64,000 nucleotides of DNA. It comes from Verticillium longisporum (Eukaryota; Ascomycota; Sordariomycetes; Glomerellales; Plectosphaerellaceae). The stretch is taken from positions 6,076,001 to 6,140,000 of the forward strand of contig JAETXT010000004.1 of assembly GCA_019188255.1 (NCBI GenBank), read 5' to 3'. Of this stretch, positions 44,972 to 55,935 are shown piece by piece. The stretch's first letter is position 1. Each line of letters starts with the position of its first letter. The notes under the pieces were generated by a model. That model was not told where the DNA came from, did no database searches, and worked only from the letters and a program-made list of their open reading frames with translations. A program made the translations under genes and the position numbers.

Positions 44972-46117
44972 TAATACCCTGCCATGTCGCTTTAGGAGGC
45001 TCCTTCCTCGGTGATCAGGATGGGCGGCGGGTGGGTGGCTGTTTCCCAGCGGCCCAGCGGTCTGGCGTCAGGCGCAGGTGGGGTCCTGCCTGCCGACTCG
45101 GATCCGTGCTGCCAATCGGTTTGCCGTCTGGGCGATTAGGCGAGAGCGACGCTTGGCGCACGTTACCAAGCTCCTCCGTTCGTGTCAGGGCCCCCCTGGG
45201 GCGATGGATGATCGGCGCCCTGTCTTAGTGGGAACCTACCTCAAGTAAGGTAAGTCCATGTAGTCTTTGCGAGTGCGAGTGCGGTGCTGCTGGCAACCGA
45301 GGCAGGAACCAAACACTCCTTGTCCTGCTCCTACTTCCAACCTTGGCGCTCGAGCCAATTGCGCAATGACTTTTAAGCGGCAACTGCGACTGCACTGCGC
45401 TCTACCTTAGGCTGCAACTTCGGGGCGCGGACGGCGCATTCGGCCGCAGACAAAAGTTCCCTGAAATCGAATTTTTAAAAACTCAGCTTCCAGGTCGTCC
45501 CATATGCCACGGCCTCACTCTGCTATCCCACCACCGCTACCTTACCTCAAAGGCACGTCAGGCAGTTCGGCCCATCTCGCCCAGCCACGCTATCCCCAGA
45601 AGGGTTGCAACGTGCGCCGCGCCCAACGCGACGCAACGTTCTCATCATGAACACCCAGCCTCTGCTGAATTCCGCCGAGACTTACCCCCCCATTGGCCTT
45701 GTGGTTCGATAATGGTCCGTATTGCAAGAAGCGCTCGTCGTCGTCATCATCATCATTCTGGTCATCTCTCGAGCCATGCCTGCCAATCACCACTACTATT
45801 CGTATTCCACGCCAGGCAGCCGTTAGGGTCACCGTCGAACAATCCTTTACAGAGCATCGAATGCTGTCAGATTCTAATCCTACCTGCTGTTCCCTCGATA
45901 CCAAGCTACGATCGCTGCCGCTGCGGGCCCCGGTAGGAACTACGCTCATGTTACCAGTCTCCGCCAAGAGACTCGGTCTGACAAGTGACGGTTGAGGTCA
46001 CATTTCCCCAGATCAGCAGCCTCCTCAAACAAGCAGGAACCTCACTGCTGTCTACCCCTCCCCGCAATCAGCACGACTTTCATTAGGAACAAGAATAGTC
46101 AAACGCTCTCGTGTCCC

Positions 46118-47341
46118 TCACCCGCCACCGCACCATACGGAACCATGTGGAAAGGCCAACACATCCCGGACGGGCTCCCGATATGCCCTTGGTCGGAACG
46201 CCTCTGCTTCCCAGCCACGCCACATGAAGCCGCGCCTCTGAAAGTCCGTCGGTCTCCGGCACGGTCCCAGCTGGTGGTACGACTTCAGCGTGAAAACCCA
46301 CTGCTTCCCCGTGCTGTCAACTGGTCCGGCATCCTCCTGCATCTCGTACCAGGACATGGTGTCCGTGGCGCACGCGCCGCACGAGCTCACCACCACCGAC
46401 GTCCTGCTCGAGGGGCACGGCTCCCAGGTGGCGATTGCTGGGTTTCCCGCCGTACCGGGCCGCCACTGCTCGTAGAAGGCCAGCAGCCAGGTAGGTGAGA
46501 TGCAGTGTCGTGGCGTCTTGAGTATCATCGCCTCGTGGCTACAGACCTGGAGGTCAAGCGCAGCCACGTGCGCGCGCAGCTTCTCCAACGAGCATCCGCC
46601 GCCGTTCGCCGCTGTCACTGTGGTCTTGATACGCAGAAAAAGGTCGTCGCGAATAACCTGTGGCTCCATCTCGGCCGTACGCACAACGTTGCCGCCCTGC
46701 GGAACCCCCATACACGTCCACGTGAGTCTTTCGATCTGCAGCCGCTCAAGCGGCAGCCCGCTGGGTGCGCCTCGCCGATGCCGGTTCATAACGAGTCGGC
46801 CATGGTAATAGTGTATTCGCACTGCTGACGGGAACAAATTTGTGATGAAGACATACCATCCGTGTGGTTTCAAGTTAATGGCCCGTGGCTTGGTCCACCA
46901 GCGGCATTGCTTCGCCTGCCGTGGGCCGGCCTGCCAGTTGATGATGCCCCAGTACGGGTCGAACCTGTGAAGACGGATGCAAAAACTGCAGTAGTAGAGG
47001 TGGTTGCCAACGCCAGTATCTCTTTCCAGAGTTTGCAGAAAGGCTTTCCGATTCATTGTGTTCATTGGCCGCAGGCAGCCGTCGAGGGAGCGAAGTAGGG
47101 CCTTGCTCGACATGTATAGGGCTGCTTGGTCAGCGGGACGGAGATGCCAGGCGATCCGTAGGACCATCTCGAGTGGCAAGTCGAGAATTGGCGTTCCATT
47201 TATGGCCTTGGGCTGCGCTGCAGAACGGCTCGGAGACTTGGAGGACTGGCGGGACGCAGGTCGTGGCTGGTGTCGCAGAAACTCGACCACCGACAGGTCG
47301 TTGATCAGTTCAAGTAACTCTTCCGTCTCGTCCTTGGCCAT
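46118..47341 (-). CDS. F-box-domain orphan protein
   Basis: A single-exon frame of 407 residues from the ATG at 47341 (MAKDETEELLELINDL). An upstream in-frame ATG at 47368 (MPNTCGSVK) and another at 47644 (508 residues) are possible, but the extra N-terminus looks non-conserved. Residues about 50-90 (TPILDLPLEMVLRIAWHL...DQAALYMSSKALLRSL) fit an F-box-like SKP1-binding helix set, suggesting an SCF ubiquitin-ligase adaptor. The rest lacks leucine-rich or WD repeats and instead has Cys pairs (YYCSFCIRLHRF, SSCGACATD) and Trp/Arg-rich stretches. This is a common architecture among lineage-specific filamentous-fungal F-box proteins. Substrate unknown. Confidence 0.62.
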   Translation of the reverse strand: MAKDETEELLELINDLSVVEFLRHQPRPASRQSSKSPSRSAAQPKAINGTPILDLPLEMVLRIAWHLRPADQAALYMSSKALLRSLDGCLRPMNTMNRKAFLQTLERDTGVGNHLYYCSFCIRLHRFDPYWGIINWQAGPRQAKQCRWWTKPRAINLKPHGWYVFITNLFPSAVRIHYYHGRLVMNRHRRGAPSGLPLERLQIERLTWTCMGVPQGGNVVRTAEMEPQVIRDDLFLRIKTTVTAANGGGCSLEKLRAHVAALDLQVCSHEAMILKTPRHCISPTWLLAFYEQWRPGTAGNPAIATWEPCPSSRTSVVVSSCGACATDTMSWYEMQEDAGPVDSTGKQWVFTLKSYHQLGPCRRPTDFQRRGFMWRGWEAEAFRPRAYREPVRDVLAFPHGSVWCGGG

Positions 47342-49704
47342 CTTGACAGAACCGCAGGTGTTTGGCATCCAAAGGGCTTCTGGCGAAGAAGAGTCGAGGA
47401 GGCGAAGAGGTCTTTCACCTGCCGTGTCAGGGCGTGCGTGGTGCTGGTTGAACAGCTGACGGGCAGAGATACCGCATGGTGCTTGGCCGCGAGCTGTCAA
47501 TATGGATTTGGAGAGCCTGTCGGAGATGCGAGGCTGACTGGGAGAGTTGAAAGTCTGAGAGGTTAAGACTTTTAAAGCGAACCATAAGGCTCTCAAGGTC
47601 AAACTCTGCCTCGAGCAGCTAGCTCCGCTGGTAGAAGTGCCCATGAACCTTACGTCGAGCGAGGACTCACGATATTAGTGTTCTGGTTGAAATCGATAAA
47701 TCTAATGAAGTAGAACTGCGATTCGAAGAAGATTCTCGTCAAGGGCGTCTTCGAGACTGTCCAGCGTTCAACTGCAGTCCTTGATACGATGTTGCACCAG
47801 ACGTGGCATGATGTACCATCACCGGCAGCCTACGCTCAAGGCATGAGGTATTAGAAATACATGGCAAGACCAACTACAGTGATACTGGTCAGCCGGGTGT
47901 CAAATTCTCCAACTGAGTTCGTGAGTCTGGACGGCGTCCTCGCTTGGTTAGGGGCTTTGCTGGGCTGGAACCAATGCGATGCATGATGATACTTCAGCCT
48001 GCAAAGGAAACATCACCGGAGCATCCAGGGGATCGAACGTGTCTGCATGACGCAGCACTGGATGAATTCACGTGAAGAGTGGCTTCCTGAAAAGACATGT
48101 TCGTTTCATGAGCTTGCAAACTGCTATGACCTCTCGAAGGGTTAGCCGCAGAATGCTTCCCAGCGAACAGCATGAACATACTCACATCTAGGCATTCGGT
48201 CAAGGTGGCTCGTCGATGGTCGACGTCCAACAATTATTAGTGAACTACTATTTAATGGATGTTGGTCCTTTGACGACAGTCAGCTTCGCCGTGGTGGGCT
48301 GCTGTTGCGCAGCAATTGGCGTCAGGAGCGTTGGACGGATCCAATCGTGGCACGTTGATCAGTTCCAGACACGCGTGATCATACAGGCACCGTTGCGTAT
48401 ACCTGGAAGTTTGCGACTGTGAGACAGACCAGGAATTGCTGCTCCTGAGCAGTGGTGCCTTCCAAGTCGCTGGCAGCTCTTCAGCCACGACCGCAGAACC
48501 TATAACCAAGTCCTCGCGACTGTCGTGAGAATAGACGCATGCTATCATTTCAGACGACGACCGGAGAAGCCTTCCGTTGCTAAAGGTAGCTTGGTTGCTC
48601 CAGGTCGCTTGAATAAAACAGGAACCCGAGATGAATCCGAGGAGACTCGCCAACTTCAAGTCTCAAAGATTGCTGGTCAGCAAGTCCTAGTCTACATCCC
48701 ACCCACAGCCATCCATCCCAATGCGCCATCGAAACAACCAGAGACACCCGCTCACTAACCCACTCCTTGCCTCGCGCCATCCCTCAGGCCGTCAGCGAGA
48801 AACACATTCGCAGAAACCCCCCAATCAGACGCGCGTCGTCGGTCACAGAAGAGCCCATCTCCAGCCCATCGTCACACCTGACCCGTCCCTCTGTCTCTGC
48901 ACATCTTGCGGTGGAACACACCTCCCTGCACAATCAGCCCCCACCAGAGTCCGTTATGCAGACATGAAATGTGCACGCCCCACCAGCCGCTGTACAGTAC
49001 GAACAAGGCGCACAAAGAGCGAGGGCACACCCGGACAGACGCCCGCGCAGCCCACACTCGGTCGTTTCGCCCGGATTGATCGCAATCTCCCGCCTGCGCG
49101 CCAACGCGACCCCCGTCCTACAGCCGCTTACTCTCAACCAAGGCACACGTACTTAGCTTCTGGTTCTGGAAAGTTCAGCCCCACCCGTGGGAAATGAGAT
49201 GAACCACAAAGTTCAGACCACCCCCGCCGTTCTGCCTTGGTGGTAACGTCCATCGGCCTGGCCTCCCCAGAATCTGGGGAAGGTCGCGCTGCCCCCGGAA
49301 AAGGCTGTTTTTCTCGTTAAGTTTGCGTGCTCGTCACTTTTCGATTTAGGCTCACTGCAGAGATGTCAAGTCACATAGTTGCAGCGGATTCTCCACAAAA
49401 TCATCGTTCAAAAATGCGTAGTCGTGCCGTGCCAAAAAAAAAAACACTAATCACGACAACGCGGTACAGATTAGAAAATTAGGTACAGAGTGTCTGTGGG
49501 TGATAGTGTTGTGTTCGATATCTTGCCATGCCGTAAGATGCTAAATTATAGTCCAGGAAAATTGAAGGGAGCAACGACAAATCGCTCCTCTTTATACATT
49601 GAGACTCCCAGTTGAACACCTCCGTGATGTCGTGAAATCTCGTTTTCTCCAGTACTCCCCGTTACCTCCTAGCGGTCTTTTCTCAGTGCAGAAGAGACAG
49701 ACGC
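47342..49704. other. intergenic, 47.3-49.7 kb
   Basis: No accepted gene. A minus-strand frame around 48659-48252 looks signal-peptide-like at its start, but that start is TTG, not ATG. The 49.2-49.6 kb part is AT-richer, with an A10 run at about 49433, and is probably the 3' flank of the wall-protein gene. Confidence 0.4.
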
Positions 49705-50625
49705 TTAAGCGAAAGCGTAGGCGGCGAGGGCGGCGAAGGCCGCGACGAAGACGGAGCCGGAGACACCGGCAACACCGGCCTCAACGGGGGCGGTGCCGGT
49801 GGGAACGGCAGGGACGGTCTGGTTGCCGTGGCCGGCGGGGTAGGTGGGAACGGCAGGAGTGTGGACGGGGATGGTGGCAGAGGGAGCAGAGGGAGTAGGG
49901 CAGGGAACCTCGACGGTCTCGTAGATGACGGTGGGGACGACGGTGGTGACCGAGGTCGAGATGGTCTTCACGGACTTGGTGGGGACGCACACGGGCTCCC
50001 CAGGGAGAGCAGGCTTGGTGGGGTGCACGGGCTTGGAGGGAACCTCGGGGTACTCGGGGTGAGCAGGAGTGGTGGGCTTGGAGGGCTCCTCAGGGTAAGC
50101 GGGCTTGGTGGGGTGCTCGGGCTGAGCAGGCTTGGTGGGGTGCTCGGGCTGCTCGGGGTAGGCGGGCTTGGTGGGAACGTGCTTAGGCTCCTCGGGCTTG
50201 TTGCCAGTCTCGGTGGCGTGGGGAGGCTGAGGGTAGACCTCGGTGGGGGTGACCTCGCAGACGGTCGTGGAGACGGCAATGGTCTCGGTGACGACCTTGG
50301 TGGAGTCGGCGGGGCACTTGGGGACAGTAGGAGGGCAGCTGGTGACGGTGTGCTCGCGGGTCTCGTAGATGGTGGAGGTGGTCAGGGGAACAACCGACGA
50401 GGTGATGACAGTCGAGTGCGCGGGGCAGTCGGTGACGGTGTCGGGGCAGTCGGTGACGGTGAAGTACTTGGTGGAGTACTCAGTCTCGAGGGGGGCGGGA
50501 GCAGAGACCGACTCGTAGGCGGGAGCCGAGGAGACAACAGCAGGGGCCGAGGAGACGGCGGGAGCCTCGTAGTAGCTGGCGACGGCAAGGCCGGCGAAGG
50601 CAACGGCGGGGGCGGCGAAACGCAT
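49705..50625 (-). CDS. GPI-anchored Pro/Thr-rich cell-wall protein
   Basis: A 306-residue secreted protein. Residues 1-17 (MRFAAPAVAFAGLAVAS) form a signal peptide. The N-terminal half has Cys-containing T/V-rich elements (TVTDCPDTVTDCP, TVTSCPPTVPKCP, STTVCEV). A Lys-Pro-rich low-complexity block with repeats of PTKPAYPE/PEHPTKPA type follows; then another Cys-bearing part (STSVTTVVPTVIYETVEVPC) and a Ser/Thr/Pro linker. The extreme C-terminus (GSVFVAAFAALAAYAFA) is a hydrophobic tail after small residues, as needed for GPI transfer. The upstream in-frame sequence to 50862 is open but lies before the signal peptide, so the ATG at 50625 is the start. Likely a covalently bound, O-mannosylated wall component; no enzymatic domain. 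Codons are strongly GC3-biased, consistent with high expression. Confidence 0.87.
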   Translation of the reverse strand: MRFAAPAVAFAGLAVASYYEAPAVSSAPAVVSSAPAYESVSAPAPLETEYSTKYFTVTDCPDTVTDCPAHSTVITSSVVPLTTSTIYETREHTVTSCPPTVPKCPADSTKVVTETIAVSTTVCEVTPTEVYPQPPHATETGNKPEEPKHVPTKPAYPEQPEHPTKPAQPEHPTKPAYPEEPSKPTTPAHPEYPEVPSKPVHPTKPALPGEPVCVPTKSVKTISTSVTTVVPTVIYETVEVPCPTPSAPSATIPVHTPAVPTYPAGHGNQTVPAVPTGTAPVEAGVAGVSGSVFVAAFAALAAYAFA

Positions 50626-52183
50626 TTTGATGGTATTGGTGGGGGGTTCGTGAGACGAAAGGGTGGTTGCTATTAAGAACGAATGTGGTAAGCTGGAAGC
50701 TTGATTAAAGAATGGACGACCGAAGTCAAGTTGAGTCAAAAGCGGAAGCTTGAGTTTGATTTGGCTGGTTTGGCTGAAGAGAAAGGAAAAGAGGAAGAAG
50801 AGGCATCGGAGAGGAGGGCTGCGCTTTAATAGCCAGCTCGCTCCATTGCTCTCTACCAGCAAGTCTCGCTCTCTCCGCCTCGCCGCCGTTGGGCGGGGCT
50901 TGTTGCCGTCGCGGTTTGTCTGCCGCCACCCTCGCGTTTCTGCAGTGAGAACCAGCGGGAAATTACACAGCGCCTGGCGACCTCCATGCTCTTTGACGCT
51001 AATCCAGGGGTTTGGTGGAGGTGAGATGGCACCTCAGCAAATTGATGCCCGCCATGCTTGAACCCACAGCCCACGCCGCCGAGGGGGAACAGGGATAGAC
51101 AGGGGCGGACAAGGGGCACGAGGGGTGACACCCCGGCAAGTGGAGGGACCAGAACGAGCCAGCAGCTAGGCCAAGTCGATCTCTCCGTTCTGGTTCCTGG
51201 CTAGTCGGGCAAGACGGAGTTGAGGGAGGGGGGGGGAGGGAGAGACACTGCCTCAGTGAAAGCGGCGGTTCTCGCCCGGCCAAGGCTTTACTGTTTGTCC
51301 TCTGAGGCGCTTAACGTGGAGGGGGACCATCGACGTTGGTCGTCCCCCACTGGCGTCGATTCGTGTACGGTCATCGCTGGGTGATTGGGTTCTGGTTATT
51401 GATCATCTCGCGACTCGAAATTGACCAGCTGCCCCTACACTGCCACTGGCCAGACAAGGTGACCCCGTTCGGGAGCCGGCCAGCGGTCTGGAGTCGGCGT
51501 AGAACGAACTCAGGCCTGACCGACAAAGGGCCAGACAGGTATCTGCACCGGCTCTGCAGGCTCTGCGAGGTCATGATGGGACGAAGCTCGGGCTTCAGGG
51601 GAGCCTTGCAAGCCTGGGAAGGTCATTGTGAGGCAAATTGGGACGAGTCAAGGACAGCCAGAAGGGGTATGGCCGCTGATGTTGATCGTCCCAGGACGCT
51701 ACCTCGACCTTCCCTTTCGATTGTCTGGGGCGATTGGGTGCCGTCCACTGCAGCGTCGTGCTAGCGGCCAGCCCGGTTTGTTTCGACCTGGGGGCGCGAC
51801 CCGTTGGTCATGCATAAAAAGCCGGCCCGGCTGAGAGGTGAGTGGTCTGCACAAGGCCGCCCGCCATGTGTTGCTGCGAGCAAGAGGAGGCCTGGCCCGG
51901 CTGGTGATGACCAGGCCCGAGGCCACCAACCGCAGGCCGAACAAGAGATACGAAGGTCGTTGATTTTAAGGTATTAGGTTGAGGACTTGATCGGAATGTG
52001 GCCCCGCGGCTCTGCTGGTAGTGTCATCGTCTGAAGGGAGAGGATTGAAAGGAATGCGGTATGCCACGTTGCCACCCGCATTCATGGCATTGCTAGAAAG
52101 AATCCATCGTCCTTCGATTGACTCGAGGACGCGGGGAGTTGCTTGATGGGTAAAAGGCGAGGCCAAGACGAAAGATGAGGACA

Positions 52184-52209
52184 GTACCTAGGTACCTAGG
52201 TAGGTAGGC
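52184..52209. repeat. GTACCTAGG tetranucleotide tract
   Basis: GTACCTAGGTACCTAGGTAG continues into another TAGG unit; it shares the motif of the tract at 44603-44644. A shorter CCTAGGTAGG lies at about 52868. Confidence 0.65.
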
Positions 52210-53120
52210 AGGGCGAACATCGGTGACTGGGCCGAACTTGCCCTGCAAGCTCAGCTGGTCCCCCAGTGCGTGCGAGGCAGTTGTGCTTGCACAAAACAAG
52301 GCCGAATGGCAGGCACAAGGGGAACGGCGCTACTGCAGGAACAGACCAGCGTCCTTCCTCCATCTCCACAACCGGCCCTCAAAGGGAAGGACCGTCTGAT
52401 GGCAATCCTGCGTCGCATTGTTCCAGCGTCTACCCCTGGATCGACGCTCCGACGTCAGTTCATCCCTTTTCCCTCTTTTCTTCCTTCTCCCGACGATTTG
52501 CCCACAGACACACGCTCGGCGATACTGACACGGGCCACATGGCCATGGTGCCAACCCCCCCTATTCTGTCGCCATCGTTATCATCCAGAATGGGCACCAT
52601 CTAGAAGACTTCATTACTGAATACGGAGGGATCGCCCAAGGCAATCCAAATCCTCGGAAATAGCGCCGTGATCCCCATCTTTTCACGACTTGTTCAGTGA
52701 GCCGCGTCGGCACCTTCAGCTTCCGCAGGCGATCAATCAAACCAGCGCACGTTGCCGCCCTGTACTTGTGCGTTTGTCGTTTCTCCCCTGGAATGTGGAC
52801 CGTGAACTGGACCGTGGCCCGTGGCTGGTAGCCGCAGATTATGTGCAGTATGGGACAGTACCGCCAACCTAGGTAGGCCGGGCGGCAAATCCCACGGACG
52901 TTATCGAAGCGAATCTTGACGCGCCATGGCGCTGTCCAAGCGAAAAGCAGCCTTGTGTGTTCTGGACCTTTGCCCACTGCACTCCGTCACGAACCATCAC
53001 ATTTAGCGCCCCGGAGCCGAGCCTTTCCACCTCTTCAATGCCTCGTGCCTGGCGTCCAACCTCTGCGCAGCGAAATCGCCACACCGTGTTCTTTCCGCCA
53101 CGGTCGTCAGCTGTCTCGCT

Positions 53121-53131
53121 TACCTACCTAC
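53121..53131. repeat. TACC tetranucleotide tract
   Basis: Short TACCTACCTAC run; another copy of the dispersed TACC/GGTA motif. Confidence 0.45.
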
Positions 53132-55776
53132 TGATGACTTGCTAATGACAGAGCGGTGAACGCATCCTCGAACAACACCACTCTTCTCCGAGTCAAATAT
53201 CCCTTGCTATACCCTCCCCACTCGCATGGTCCGACAGTTTCACCATTGGCAGAGGGCGCATAAGATCGTCTTCACAGCCTCAGCCTTGTTCAGCTCTCCC
53301 TATCATGACGTCAATTCTGATTGTGACAGCAAACATGCATGAACGTCAAGGGGCGTGGAGGCCATTTCCTTGGCGATCATTAATTATCTGTGTGGCCGAT
53401 GGAAAGAAGGTGGGACGACTCGGGCCCCGTCATCTGTGGCCCTTGCCGGCATCAGAAGGTCTACCATCCGCGGGCCTTTCCGCAATTGTTTCTCGCGGGC
53501 TCGGCCTCCTGCTGGCAAGGGTGCTTTCATAGCACCCAGCAAAGGGGCTGCTCTGCTCCCGTATCAGGCCCTGTTTGCGTACCACTGCAACGTCGCAATA
53601 CCAAGCGATTGCACAGCGACCGCAATAACGTTAAGCTCTTGAGACGAGCTTTGCATGGGCCTCCAGCACTCGGTCCAGCACGCTCCCATTGCCCAGCCGA
53701 AATCGAGATTCGCAGCGTGGGTCCGATCGAGGGAGGCGGTCTTCTTGGATTGGTGGCAGATTGAAGAGACCTAGGGGGAAACGGGGAAATCTGTTGTTGG
53801 ATACGGTCGGCTCATTTCTGCTACCAACAGAAGCGAAAAGTCAATGTCCAGACAGTCCCCCACAGACGATACGAGACTTCAATTTCGGACAATTTCAGAC
53901 GGAAGGGCTCAATTTGGTGTTCCCCGCAAAAGGAGACCAAGTCTGACGGTACTGCAGCCCCATTTCTGCACAGCGCGGTGTGATTACGGACCAGTCTGGC
54001 TGCCCTGGACGCTGCGGGAGCCAAGTTGCCAAGCAAAGAAGGTGTAGTGGAGAACCGACGAAAAGACTGCCGGACTCAGGGGCTTGCAGTTGTGGGCTTT
54101 CACCGACCTGGCCTCGGCGGGCTGGAGGCACTGGGGTAGATAACGACGAGGGTGCGCTCATCTCGCAGTTGTGTCCGGCTGGCGACTCGAATCTTTCTTC
54201 TCGCTTTTGCCGTCGCCATATGGAGGTCGGCACTACCGATCCTTGCTGAAGAGCTCGGATCATACAGACGCGCGACCAGTCCAGAATTAGCCTCTCAAAT
54301 CACGGCGATGGCCTGTGCTGACTAGATTTGTAGAGTTTCGTCAGTACCAAGATGCCAGGCAAAACGATGTTGATGGCGATTGTTCCTCGTCACCAACCAC
54401 CCTGACCAGGGTGTCGTGCCGGCCGGTGCACTGCAAAATCCGAGCCTCATGCCCGCCTCGGAACGGCCGACAGGGCTGGACATCTCTGATACCAAAGGGC
54501 ATGACGAGGGTTCGAGTTAGAAGCACATATGTCGATGGTGAAGTCGCATCGACCGCGACCAATAACCTACGTTGTCGAAAAGTCGAGCTGACTGGATTCG
54601 ACGAAAGGGCCTCACGATGTGTTGCTGGACGACGGTTGTGGCGTTGCAAATAGCCGATCTGGTCATTCGATACCGATGTCGAGTTCACCGCCCATCCAGG
54701 AAGCCGAGACAGGATGGTCAGCACTGTGGGTGCATCAAAGAGCCGAAGCCACGTTGCCCTGTCCAGCTCTTGTCACTGAAGCGAGGCCGCAGCTTGGCGA
54801 TGAGCACATTGGCGGATCCGCAATACTGTTCTGTGTCGGCTCCGTAACCTTTCCATGCGCTCGGGAGGAGATGCAGATTGAGGCACATCGTCAAGAATGA
54901 GTGTTGAAGGCTGCAATCCGGCGAGGGGTATTGAAGGTCGACGGGCATCCGTCAGCCTGAGCGGTCGGCGTCGACGAGAGCAACCACGATCGCAAGCAAC
55001 AACCCGAACATTTGTTTGTTGTCGAGGCGTCCTGGATCAAGTGGTCGCTTCGAGGAAGCGGGGAGTCGGTACAACGAAGCGGTGAGAAGAGGGACCCCTT
55101 TTTGACCTTGCTGGGAAAGAAGGGATTGTTAGTAGATGGTGGAAGCTGTGCTGGCAGAAAGACTAGGCAATGCCAGCCATTGGGTCACCGTGCTTTGAGG
55201 AATGCTCATGGTTCTTCGTAGATGATGAGGGGCGCAAGTGTATTGAGTGCCATCGTGAAGCCATCCAGATGCCTGGACTGACACTCTTGGTGACAGTGCA
55301 GTACAACAGGACACACACACGCCGCACTGTTACGAGGGGCAGCTTCCCCCAAACCCGACGATTTGCCGGCCGATAACGACACTACGGGCTTTGGGCAACA
55401 GCGATTCCACACCGCACTCCCAAGACCCCACATTCTGTGTGTTGTGCACGAGACTGCACCGACTTTTGAAAATCAACTGGCCCTCCTGTCCTCCACTGCA
55501 CATCACCTGCATGGCGAAGACCCGGAAGCCTGACCAAGATACCCATTCCCCCGACACGTTATCGCTATTCTGCTTCTTCTTCGCTGACGAGGCAATCTAC
55601 GCTCACTCGACTTTGATCCTTTGTCCAGCCCTCGACATCGTCCTCCCCTTTACCCCGCCACCAACCACCGCCCACCTCGAGCTGGGCCTCTGACTCCCAA
55701 ATTCCCAACCGAACCCCTCCTGCCCCCCCCCCAAAAACCAGCCAAACGAAACTAAACCCCTCGACTCGACCCTGTA

Positions 55777-55791
55777 ATGGCGTTCGAGTAG
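55777..55791 (+). promoter_or_regulatory. uORF 1 of exportin-T leader (MAFE)
   Basis: Four-codon ATG-TAG frame, about 145 nt upstream of the main start. Confidence 0.4.
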
Positions 55792-55818
55792 CTTCCTCGT
55801 CGCCTCCTCTCGTCAACT

Positions 55819-55857
55819 ATGCCGCATGCACGGCTTCATCAGCTGCCAGGTCAATAG
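55819..55857 (+). promoter_or_regulatory. uORF 2 of exportin-T leader (12 codons)
   Basis: ATG-TAG frame encoding MPHARLHQLPGQ, overlapping uORF 3 in another frame. Confidence 0.4.
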
Positions 55858-55933
55858 CAGCTTCAAAAGCAACCAGCGACCCACACCCGCCTCATCCCGC
55901 TCTTCGCGCATCAGCAACACAACAGGCATTTAA
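55826..55933 (+). promoter_or_regulatory. uORF 3 of exportin-T leader, ending 2 nt before main ATG
   Basis: A 35-codon ATG-TAA frame (begins MHGFISCQ). Its stop codon occupies 55931-55933 and the exportin-T ATG begins at 55936. This spacing leaves essentially no distance for normal reinitiation, so translation of this uORF should depress exportin-T synthesis unless it is skipped by leaky scanning or the transcript starts downstream. Confidence 0.45.
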
Positions 55934-55935
55934 AT

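Larger units (their letters stand above)
44213..46117. other. intergenic, 44.2-46.1 kb
   Basis: No gene recognised. It includes the RTA1-like promoter, a long GGTACCTAGG/TAGG tract (44603-44644), a GCGCCTGC-type repeat (about 44683-44702) and a strong hairpin (44914-44971). Short ORFs on both strands lack domains. Confidence 0.45.
50626..55776. other. gene-poor stretch, 50.6-55.8 kb
   Basis: No confident gene. It includes the wall-protein promoter (minus strand), GGTACCTAGG tract (52184-52209) and TACC tract (53121-53131). A minus-strand frame pair at 53084-52561 reads partly protein-like but has no ATG in the larger frame. The right end (55580-55776) is C-rich, lacks ATG and is the likely start of the exportin-T leader. 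Confidence 0.4.

Noticed and set aside
48252..48659. Possible small secreted protein (KLASLLGFISGSCFIQA start)
   Set aside because: The apparent start codon is TTG on the minus strand, and the first true ATG lies past the hydrophobic segment; no splice-supplied start seen.
49828..50676. 282-codon Gly-rich frame antisense to the wall-protein gene
   Set aside because: Low-complexity mirror of the Pro/Thr/Ser-rich CDS.
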